Of a stretch of 64,000 nt of DNA, positions 11,301 to 23,300 are shown piece after piece (within the stretch, counting starts at the first letter, position 1; the number at the start of each line of letters is the position of its first letter). Made by a program: the position numbers and the translations under genes. The stretch is from Chrysaora quinquecirrha (taxonomy: Eukaryota; Cnidaria; Scyphozoa; Semaeostomeae; Pelagiidae), in the NCBI GenBank assembly GCA_014526335.1, contig JACTAT010000059.1, positions 1,226,271 through 1,290,270 on the forward strand, given 5' to 3'. Below the pieces are notes generated by a model. That model searched no databases, was not told the DNA's origin, and saw only the letters and a program-made list of their open reading frames with translations.

Positions 11301-14300
11301 TTTAAAAGCCTCCATTTCTGCTTTATAATTATTCATTGCCTCCTGTTCTTCTTGCAGACTCTGGGCAGCTTTCTGTAGATCTGTCTGAGCAACAATGTAA
11401 TCAGCTTTCAAGTCACTTAGACTTTTCACCAACTCTGCTACTTGTAATTTGCTGCATTCTTCTTGTGCCTTCAGTCTCTTCTTCTCTGCTGTAAGCTCTA
11501 ATTTTACATTCTCTAACTCTTCACTCTGCAATTTCCTTTCTTGTTCGTTGACTTCCAAGCTTGCTGTCATATTTTGCATTTCTGTCTTCATGTCCTGTCC
11601 ACATATCGTCAATTCGTTGACTTTATTTTCTCTTTCAATAAGCTGCACTTTTACATTCTCCAACTCTTCACTCTGCAGCTTGCATTCTTGATTTTTGGCC
11701 TCCATGTTGGCTTTCAGACTCTCAATATCTTCTTTTATGTCTTGCTCACATTGTGTGAGGTCTTTTATTTTTTCTTCTCTCGCAACAAGCTCTGTTTTTA
11801 CATTTTCTAATTCTTCTCTCTGTATCTTCTTTTCTTCTTCTTTAGCTTCAATCTTGATTGTCAGGTCTTCAATCTCTTTCTTCATGCCCTTTTCAAGTTT
11901 AACCATTTCACTTATCCTTGCTTCTTTTGTAATAATCTCTTCTCTAAACCTCTCTAATTCTTCATTCTGGAGTTTTCTTTCTTGTTCTTTCACCTCAATA
12001 TTTGCTGCCAGGTCTTCAATCTCTTTCTTCAAGTTCTGTTCACATTCAACCAGTTCACTTATCCTATTTTCTTTAGCACTAATGTCTACTTTGAAATTTT
12101 CTAATTCTTCATTCTGGATCTTCTTTTCTTCTTCTTTGGCTTTGATGTTGTCTCTCAGGTCTTCGATTTCTTTCTTCATGTTTTGTTCAAATTCAACCAA
12201 TTCACTTATCCTATCTTCTTTTGCAATAATCTCCACTTTGCAGTGTTCTAACTCTTCACCCTGTGCCTTCTTTTCTTCTTCTTTGGCTTTGATGTTGTCT
12301 CTCAGGCCTTCAATCTCTTTCTTCATGTTTTGTTCAAATTCAACCAATTCACTTATCCTATCTTCTTTTGCAATAATCTCCACTTTGCAGTGTTCTAACT
12401 CTTCACCCTGTGCCTCCTTTTCTTTTCTTTGGCTTTGATGTTGTCTCTCAGGTCTTCAATCTCTTTCTTCATGTCTTGTTCACATTCAACCAGTTCACTT
12501 ATCCTATTTTCTTTAGCACTAATCTCTACTTTGACATTTTCTAATTCTTCATTGTGCTTCTTCTTTTCTTCTTCTTTTGCGCTGATGTTTTCTGTCAGGT
12601 CTTGAATCTCTTTCTTCATGTCCTGCTCACATTCAACCAATTCACTTATCCTTTCTTCTTTTGCAATGATCTCTACTTTGCAATGTTCTAATTCTTCACT
12701 CTGCAACTTACATTCTTGTTCCTTCGCCTCCATCTTGACCTGAAGATCTCTGATTTCTTGTTTCAAGCTTTCTTCGAATTCTTCATGTTCTGTTGTTTTA
12801 TTCCTTTCTTGAACAAGATCTTGTTTGATCTTCTCCAATTCTTCACTCTGCGACTTTCTGCTTTGTTCCTCTTTTGCAAGAGCCATTTCAAGTTGGCAAA
12901 ATTCTTCTTTAGCTTCATTGATACTGTTTTTGAACTGCATTCGTTTCGTTTCAAAATTTTCCAACAGTTTTGTCGTTCCTCTCGTTCTTTCTTGAGTTCC
13001 ACATTTAGCTCTTCAATATTTCTCGCATAACCCAAACCATCATCAACACACTGCTGCTTCAAAGCGTCTATTTCTTTTTCCATAGCACATTTCTCAGTTC
13101 CAATCGACTTTACTGTTTCCTCCAACTTTTCACGTTCTTTATCTTTCTCTTCAGCCATTCTGCTAAAGTCCTCAGTCTTTCTTTCCAATTCAGGAATAGT
13201 TTCACAGTTTAACTGTTCATTTAGCCTTGTCGTCTCGCCTAATTCTGCACTCAAACTTTCTATTTTTTCCTCACTTTCTTCTGTCAAATTCTTTAATTTC
13301 CTTGAATGCGAATCCTTCAAAGAAATTATCTCTGTCTTCAAATTTTCACATTCTACTACAACCAAGTTCTTTTCTGTCATCACTTCATTAAGTTTCTCTT
13401 CCATCGCTGTCTTAATTGTTGCAATAGCATTTTCCCTTTCTTCAACTAGAGCAGTAATTCGGGTTAAGTAAATTTCGTCATCAGATTTCTTCGATTTATG
13501 CAAATGTTGATAATTTTTCTCAGCAGTTTCGAACTCCGTTGTTTTATCTGCTAGAATTTGTTTCATTTCACTGCAAGAAAATATGAAAAATTGTATTCTA
13601 AACTTGTTTAACTTTCCAAAACTGAAGTAACATTAATAAGCTTTCCTTTTTGGAACTATTGCATTTTCATTTCATCGCAAGAAAATATGAAAATTATATT
13701 GTAAACTTGTTCAACTTTTCACAACTGAAGCAAGCATTAAAAAGCTTTTTGGTTTTCATTTTTGGAACCACATGTCTTCTTAGAGATTTGTTTAGAAAAT
13801 TTAACGGTTTCTATTCCGGTAAATACTTGGTGGAAAGAAGATTTGGCAATGAGCGGGCTTACGAAGAAATTTGTCTGCTCAAATTATCAAAGAATTTGAG
13901 TCCCTTGCCTCATACGTTTGATCCAATCAGCTTAATTTGATAGGTTAAAATAGGAAGGTAACTTGTAATCATCATAATAGATAATATAATGGAGGTTGAG
14001 AAACTTCTAGACCTGAAAGAGGGTAAGGGAAGAGGACTTGCAGAAGACAAGTGTTGTTAAGCATACATGCTGATTAATTCCATGCACTGGAAAATGCATA
14101 TAATGGACTAAATGCTGAAGTTATTTCGTCTATGTTTCGTTCTTCTCCAACCACTGGTCGATATTGAAAGTCTGGCAGACGCTATTTCTGGAATTTCTGA
14201 AGCTGCATCTCTTTCTTACTCTCTATTCTCAATATATCTCTTTTCTCAGCTACCATTTTGCATTTCTATACTAGTACTGCTTAATTAATTCAACAGACAA

Positions 14301-17300
14301 ATTGTTGGCACTTTTTGTGTCAGAGGGTATGTGGAAAACGGTGGGGATGGTGCCAACATCAAATATTTAAAAAAAAATTCTGTACCAAAAGCAGAATTAC
14401 CTTATTTGTTTGTCATATTCTCCTTTTATTTTATAGCATTCAACTTGATGACATTCTTCGATTTTCTTCAATCTTTTCTCGTGTTCGACAGCCTGATCTT
14501 TGCATAATTTTTCCAGGCCATCTTTTTCTTGCGTCACATTCGCTAACTCCAACTCTTTTGATTTCACTTTCATCAAAGCATCTTGAATCGACCTAACAAA
14601 AGAAAATTGGTTTAAAAATACCTGAATATCTATATTTCTTATAATACTAGTCTAAAACATTGTATTTTTGTCTATATAAAGAACCCCAAAAGATCATCAA
14701 AAATTAAGAAGCTTCAAATACGATCAATCGATGGGTTTAAAGCATCTTTAGGCCCTGGCCAAACGATCAAACATTGTTTGTCAAGCATTTGAAATTTGCT
14801 TGTCAAACATGTTTGACCGTTTTGCCAGATCACATAACATTGCTGGTCAAACATTTTTCCTTGACATAAGCATAAATTTTTTTATATTTCTTATGTGAAT
14901 TTCATTTTTCATGTCAATTTTCAAGTGATTCTGCTTGAGAAGCAATGTTTAACGACGTGGTCAAACGGTCAAACATTGCGTTCAAAGAAAATCTCAAATG
15001 TTTGACCAACAATGTTTCATGATTTGGCCAGAATTAAGATCTCGACAGTTTTCAATAACTCTAAGAATCTATCAATGCTCAAAATCTGCTGAAAAACAAT
15101 CAGAAATGTATCAATTTATTGCTGTTTATAAAAATATGTTATTTTTTCAGAAAGCTGTAGCCGTTTGGCCTAAATCTATGAAAATGCAACAAAAGATCAA
15201 AGTCAGCTTTATGCAAAAGGTAAATTGATTATTGTCAGATTAATGTACAGTTTAAATTTATCGTGAAGTTTTATACATAACATAACGGTCGACACTAATC
15301 AACTATAAAACAAACAGTAAGACGTTTTTAAACCCGAAAGATCGGTGCTTGGTATAGGGCAAAATCAGGTCCATTTCTTTATGCGATAGGCGAATCTCTC
15401 TGGTTGAATATCCACTCTACTTCGTGGAAAATCAAGAATTCATTACATTCATTCTACGAGTCGTAATTCTCGCTCCTTAGCCCAATTTGACATAGTTAGT
15501 CGCTCAGAACTACGAGCATTAGGGATCCAATTCAATTTTTTCATGTAAACGGTTGTTGCTTATGCTGTTTACAAAGGGTGGGGCTTCATTGAGCAAAAAT
15601 GTAACACATACTGACCTCTCCATCAAGTCAATCTGATGATCATATTTCATAGAGATTTCTCCTTTCTCTCTTTTTAAATTATGTGCTTCATCCTGAACTG
15701 ATCGTAATTCTACTTCTGTTTCTTCTTTTGCGATTTTCAGAGATGCGATTTTGCTAGTCAAATTTTCCTCACTGTCGACAAAGAAATAAAGTTACTCCAT
15801 ACAATGGTAGCAAAGGTACAATGTTTTAAACTCAAGCTTATCAAACAATATTTGAACGTTTGGCTATAAGTCAGAAAAACATTGCTTGGCAAGCATAAAT
15901 AAGCAGATTTCAATGCTTGATGTTTTTGAAAAAGTTCCAAAACATTTTTGCCTGATGCAAGCCAAAAATGTTTGACGAGCATTGTTTTGCGTCTTGGCCA
16001 AACACTAAAGCATTTTGCTTGACAAGCAAATTTCAAATGTTTGACAAAGACTGTCTGATCGTTTGACAAGGGCCTTACCTTTCTTTTGCTTTGCGTTTCT
16101 CTTCGCTGTAAACTTTCCTCAATTCCTCTAAGCTGGAATTCTTATTTTCAAGCTCATTTGACAGACCAAGATACGCAGAACTCTTTTCATTGAGTTCGTT
16201 CTTCAAATCATATACAACTTTTCTTGAATCCTCGTATTTTTCCTGAAATGAAAATAGATGAAAGTTCTAGTGAGTTCTGACTGGCTATGTTACCACTTTA
16301 TGTTGTCTTAAACCACGGTTAAAGACAACATACAGTGTCTAGCTTCTCCGTTTTTATACCCGTCTTAAAAATTTAGGAAAAGCATATGACCTACTCATGA
16401 TTCTCTGTATGTTTTACGTCTATTCATTGCCAGCATTTACAACTTGAATACAAAATATTACAGCCTCAATGGGCGGCGCGGAGCTGAATTGGGTTGTTAT
16501 TAGAAATTAAAATTGGGGGTCCGGGGTTTGCCCCTGAATTGGGTTGTTATTAGAAAAAAATTTTTAGGGCCACGCCCTTCAGGTCCTCGGAAACGCCCAA
16601 TTCTTTGCGAAAGGGACCTGTATCCCCAGAGTTATTTTGCCTAAATTTGATGTTTTTTACCGATGAAATGTCCGTACTGAAACATTAAGTTCTGCAAAAC
16701 CGTACAGATTTTTTATTATAGCCCTTTGTAAAGGGACTGACGATATTTTTTGTACAGTAGAGGAACCTGAAATACAATTTTCTGACATTACAGATGAACA
16801 AAATCTGCTCTAAACTAAAATTGTACGGCTGGCTTGCACAACGCTAACCTCAAAATTGGCTTTGTACGGCCGGCGTGCTCTCTCTTAGTCTTCCGTATGC
16901 TGTAGGCTGTAGACTTGCCCTCCGTATTGCGTACATTTGATCATATATTATTCTTTGCATATGCACAAAATTCAATGGATTTATGATTAAATAAGAAAGA
17001 ACAGAAACAGAGACTTGGAAATTTTATTGAATGAAGAACTTAATACATTAAGCCAGGGACTTTATTTCTTAGAAAATCTCTCGTAACGACGGCGATTATA
17101 TGCCTTAAACCTCGCTACAACATGTTCTTGGAATGTTGTTTGTTTCGTAAGCCAGCGCAAAACTTTGTGCTCTACTTGTAGAAAAACAAGTTGTTGTTTC
17201 CGTTCCTGCTTCATTCTAGAGCGAGAAGACGAAACCACTCGTTTCATACGGCTAAAAACACGTTCACAGTGGACGCTTGTGAGTGGAATCGTCGCAGCAA

Positions 17301-20300
17301 GCTGTAAGAGTGTGACGACTTGAGGAAGAGCTTCTTCCAGTTCTGCATTCTTGATGACCAACAGTAGATCCTGCAAACTTGCTGCACCTTCTTTGACGAT
17401 GTCCACATCAATGTCATCTGCAGTGTCAATCTCAAACTCATCCCTCTCTTCCACACTCAAAGATTCCTCTGCACAATTGTCTCCTTCGACCACTTCATCA
17501 GGAGTCCTAGCTAACCTTCGTCGCTTCTCTTTCTTCTTTTCCACCAAGGCGTCTCGATCCCGTACCAGTTTTCTTATCAACAGCTTTATCTCTTCGTTAT
17601 TGTAGAGAACATTGAGATTGTTCTCTGTGGCGATTACATCTGGCACTGCAAAGGGGTACAACTTTTTTACGTCTTCAATCAATGCCCTCTGCTGAGCAGA
17701 AGTGGCTTTCCTCCTTGTTTCTAACTTTGCTGGATGGATCAAGTCCATCCATTTGAATTTTTCGAGATTTTCAAATCTCCAGCTAAGCTGTTCCCAAAAC
17801 TTTTTGGTAACAGTATTTGCCACTGCTTCCAAGGAAGTCTTCCAGCTTTCCTGCGAACCATCTATTCCTTGTTCAAGGCTTCTCCATCCTCTTCTTGCGC
17901 GTACGATCGGAAAGTCAGGGTCTTTACTCAGTGTATCTTGCCATACTTGATTATAATCAAAGTCCGATAAGATTCTTTGAAAATCATCTAGCATCGATCT
18001 GAGTTGCACTGCATCGACAGTAGGTCTCTGCATAACTGTGATAATTGGGGCGCAATACTCAAAGATTTTTCTGTACAGTTTCAAGAAATACACAAACTCA
18101 ACCTGCTGAATCTGGATACCAAGACCTCTGGCTGTTGCTTTTGTTTCTGGCTTCTCATTGGCAGCATTTGACATTTCGTATAAAACAGTACCAATCGCCT
18201 CATAGTTGGTGTCGATTGCTGTTACAGCTGTATCACGTGACAGCCAACGGGTGTCCCCAGGCTTAGGCAAGTTCTGGCCAAGATTTCTTGTGCGCTTAGG
18301 GCTGCTTCTGAAAAATGATACCAGCTTGTCGATGATGTTAAAAAAGTTCGCAACCTTTGGAATAGCTAACGCCGTTTGCGAAGCACAAAGAGACATTCTA
18401 TGTGCAACGCAGTGGCTATAATAGGCTGAAGGATAATGGCTTTGCATTTGCTTCTGCACACCATTGAGTTCTCCGCTCATCGCTGGGGCACCATCATAGG
18501 ACTGTCCTATTAGCCTCTCGCCACTTGTTTCTGGCTTCACTTTGTACGCCTCCAGAGTTTTTAAAAGAATAGCTGTGAGGTTCGCAGCAGTTGTATCATC
18601 TGAGGCATCTATGAGACCCAGTAAATGTTCTTCCACTTCACCATTGTGAATAAGACGCACAGAGACAGCTGATTGTTCGACATTGCTTGTGTCACTTGTA
18701 TCATCCATCATTACAGAAAGAAATCTTGACTGCTCCACCCTTCTCTGTATCTCCTGCCGAACTTCTTCATAAATACATTCTATGAGCTCGTTTTGAGGCC
18801 CATGTGAAGTGTATGTGACATGGTCATGATCCAAAAAAGATTGCAAGTCTTTGCTATAGTTAGAAATTAATTCTAAAAGTTCCAGGAAATTCCTCTGTTT
18901 GATGAATACTTAGATTCTTCGTGGCCTCGAAATGCAAGCCCTTGTGCTGACAAAAAGACTGCAACATCTATATGATGCTTCATAATCATTGAATATTTTG
19001 AGGCATCGTGATTATGTCTCGCTACTTCTCTCTGTCTTGCCTCATCAAGAGCACACGCAACATCAACATTGCCTAGCAGCTTATAAGCTGTGTGATTTGT
19101 CATATGGTTCTTTGAACTTTGATGACGATTTGCGACGTTCCACAAATTTGACCCAGAAGATGCAAAACCATTTTCTTGAACGAATGACACTTTCTTCATC
19201 TGAAAGAGATAAACATTAATTCATAACAAAGAAATTAAAAAATATAGACAACTTTTTTAACGTTTCGATCCATTATCTCCATCATATATTAACTAGTTTC
19301 ATAATTTCAGTAATAAATTAATTTCAGTAATTAATTCATAACATGTTCTCAAAAAGGAGGGTCTTTTGAGCAGTGGCTTGTCGGTTTTGCGTAGCCTCAG
19401 ACAGAATGTTTCGGCTCTAATGTCTAGCCACCAGAAGGGCTCATTATTAGAGAGGCCTTTTTAATAACGTCGTCTTTCGAGCAGCGGCTTGTTGTGGGCG
19501 TTTTATTGTACGATTCAAATATGTGGCGGCCATATCAACGCAGCCACCATCACGGCTGGTTATTAGAATAGCGTTTCTAATAACGTAAGAGTAAGTCTCT
19601 CCCTTAGTCCCTTTCAACAAATTATAAAAAATAGACACTTTCTTACCTTCGACAAATCTCCCATGATCAAACACGGCCAACAAAAAAATGTATTCTTCTC
19701 CTCATCTCCACAAATCCACGGAAAAGTATCATAAACGGTTTCACTTGATCGATTCTTTATTGTAACTTTTGGGCAAGGTCTTCCACTTTTTTTCAGTTCA
19801 AGACGTTGCTCATGAGTAAGTTTTCCCTGTCTCGAAATCAGAGAAAATATACTCTGAACGCCTAGTAAACGAGGACCACTAACTTCAGTTCGTAAAACCC
19901 GATTCATTCTGACAAAGAGTGAACACGAGTTAAAATTTTGTGAAAAGAGAACGCAACGAAATTCCACTACACTACAGGTCACTGGCCACGTTATTAGAAC
20001 TCGAAAACTGATAACGTGGCTATCAGAAATGACTATTTTAAGCACTAGAAGAAAAAGAATTCTACGTCACTACTACAAAGCATTTGCGATTCCGGTTATT
20101 AGAACTGAGAAACTAATAACGTGAAGGGTCAAAGGGAAGTTTTTGAAAGAAACAAAAGAGTTGCTATCATTAAGGATTAGTGAGCAATTAGCGCCTGTCG
20201 AAAAAGCAATATCATCTGTATGACGTTGCGCTCTATTTTGAAAAGCAAAAGGAGGCCATCAGATGAAAAGGTTTCACTCACCTTTGAAGAAAAAATCAAA

Positions 20301-23300
20301 CTAATTGTCAACTAAAATTTTTTACTTTGCCTTGGAAAAAACTGCTATTAGACTAATAACGTTAATACCACTGCCCGCCGCCCTGGCCGAACTTTCAAAC
20401 ATCGTTGGTCAAATACTTTAGATTTGCTCTACAAGCAATGTTTGATCGTGTCGCCATGTCGTAAAACATTGCCTGATAAAACAGAACTGCCCAGCAATGT
20501 TTTTGAAAAACCTAAGACATTTTCTGCTTGCAAAAGCAAAATTTTTGACGAGCAATGTTTTGCAAAAGTGGGACGCTGCTTGTAAAGCAAATCTCAGATG
20601 TTTGACCAGCAATGTTTGATGGTTTTACACGAAAATGTTTGATGTTTTTGACGAAAGTTTTTAGTTGTTTTTTCCAGATCTTAATTCTTTAAAGATATAT
20701 TTCGAGGTTCACCCGAACACAGACCTCAGTAGCACAGAACCATTAATCAAGACCTGATTTACTGATAGCGCAACTCATTACCTTGTTCTTCTCTGAAGTG
20801 ATTCGACCCAGCTCTTCTGTTTTAATCTCGAGGCTTGACGCTAACTTTCCGCATTCTACTTCGAAATTTCTTTCTTTGGCAACACAAGCTTCTAACTTGT
20901 TCTTCATTTCTTCATATTCATGAAACTAAAATGAAAATTTGGAAGTTGGTTTTCAATTTCTTTCAATCGACAAAATTGTTGAAGTTTAAATTAAAAATAT
21001 CTGTGAAAATTACTAACTTTTTGCTCTTCTTCTTCACAGCATATCTTGGCTTGTTCTAATTCTTCTTTCAAACTTGCGTTTTCTTTCAATAAGTTAGCCA
21101 GTTGTTGGGTGACTCTACAAATCAATAAGACCCCTTTAACAGTCGATGTCGAGTGGAGTAGCTTTCCTAACAGATGATTTGGGGAGATTTTTATCTCTGC
21201 TCTATTGCGTATTTTATCTCTTTTGAATTCTGAAAAAGTAAGAGGCTTCCGATTCATGACGCCAAAACGCAGTTCCTTGAAAATCGGAAAACTTTAGAGA
21301 AGTTAAAAAGGACTTCTCTCCGAAGTCTGTGAAATCTTCCAGCTCTGGAGTCAGGAGAGTTTTGAGTCTCTAAAGTCTCCAGTTTTTCCGAAATTTTTCT
21401 AAAAAATGGGATTTCGATCTTTCGGAGGTCTCCAGAAAAAAGAAGACTCAGATAAGGTTCGAAAAGAACGCACTCTAAAATAGGTTTAATTGCATGTCAA
21501 CACTAACTTGTAAAATGAACAAGAGGAGTCGCCTTTTGTGTGTGATTTTGGGGTAAATCATCAATAGATGCAGAAATGCATATGACATAAAAGTCGAATG
21601 AACAAAACGACGGGGAAACCTAGGCGACATTGCCAACACTAAGCTTGGTCTCGATGTGAGGAAAGAGACGCAAGGATGGCAGGAATGTACGACGAGCGTT
21701 GTCCTTGAATCTAAAATTGGCTGCTTTTGGTTGGCCCATTTCTACAAACCTTTCGTTGTCGAGTTGTTTAGTCTTGCTTTCAATAGCTAGAACCCTCAAA
21801 GAGTCAACTTCTTCTTGTAGTACGGAAAAACTCTTTAGCCTTTGCTTTAGATCTGTGTTGATAGTTTCTATCAAAAGAGAAACGTGGAGTGGTTAAGTTG
21901 ACTTTAAGAGAATAAATATTTCATTTGCAAGGAAAGGATCACGACACTTAAATACGATGACTATAGTAAAACAACTAACCTAGCATTTCATTCTTTTTAT
22001 TTGTCTCAGCCAATCGGTGTTCGAGATCATCAATCACATGACCCTGCGTCGTCACACTAGACATCAAGCGTCTTATTTTCACGTTGAGCTTGTTCTTCTC
22101 AAACTGCAATAGGAAGATAGTGACAAAGGTAAATATTATTTGTTTGTTGAGCGTCGTTTATACTTGGCTTTAGGCCAGGCTAATGTCGACATTGCACACA
22201 GTTAAGGCCTGGCTAAACTAGGAGGCATCGACATGTCGCGCGCGACGTTGATGTCCCCTAGGGGTCTCCCAGTTTAGCCACCTCGGAAACTTTGTAGCAT
22301 GCGACAAAATTTGTAGCAAGAGACACGCAAATGGTTCTGGGGGACAACAGAAACATTTCTTGTCTCTGCGACATGCAAATGACTCGGGGGACATGTTGCT
22401 CGCTTGTCACTCGCATGTTTAGCCACCCTGAGAGACACGCTGATCTAGATTAGCCAAAGCTTTAGTACTAGATGCCGACTGCTAATCAGCGATTTTTTGG
22501 AACGAATTTTCATCGCAACAGACCTGTCAATATAAGCGCTCTGGCAATTAGTTCTTTTTGACAGCAACTAGTAGGTGCATAGCTCCAGAAGGCAGGGCAC
22601 GTTCCACTTCTGCGATTAGTTGAAACTTATTTCCGTCAGTCACAGCTGACATGACCGCTCACATTACGCGATCAACTGTATCCTGTAAGTTTTGACTACT
22701 TGCTAACATGTCGACATAAGTAAACAGTTGAAGCTAGTTGGCGTTAGTTTTATCGCATCAACAGAAGCCTGGCTTTTCTTATCATTGCAACAGTGGAAAC
22801 AAGTGAGGGACATATAGCGTATTATCTATGTCGCTTCTGGTTTTGGCCTCTTTTTTTGCAATCAACACACTTTGCAGATGCTGAAAACAGATCATCTTAT
22901 ATCTCACGGAAGAACCGCTAGCCACGAAACTTTCTGTAAGCTGGAAAGTTAATTCACGGCAAACTTTGTGGAGATTTTTTGTGGAGAAATTTTGTCGTTT
23001 CTCAACTAGTTTTGGAAGTTTCCAGTGGTTTCAGATTTTGGAATCCAGAAGATCTTAGAACACGAAACTAATATGTTCTTATAGTGTAACTAACAAAGGA
23101 TTAACTAATGGAAATATCGTTACAGTTTACATACTGCTTACACTATCATAAACTTTACACAGTGAGGTAGTGTAATGATACAAAATTAAACACCTTTCTT
23201 ACCAGTTCTTTTTTATTGATCAGATGTGGTGATCCCATAAATCTAAATGGTGAATCAGCCCCAATTGATGAACTGTGGGAGTTGTTACGAACATGACAAC

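Noticed and set aside
11695..12438. 247-codon plus-strand frame rich in Ser, Phe and Leu
   Set aside because: Antisense shadow of the Glu/Lys-rich NuMA repeat array; the periodicity comes from the 147-nt repeat.
5397..13570. NuMA considered as a pseudogene because of six frame breaks
   Set aside because: All breaks are -1, mostly in homopolymers. Splice sites and domain sequence are otherwise intact, and EXOC6 and SLC7 show the same type of break.
20835..21059. Plus-strand frame overlapping NuMA exons 9 and 10
   Set aside because: Antisense to confirmed NuMA exons; no features of its own.
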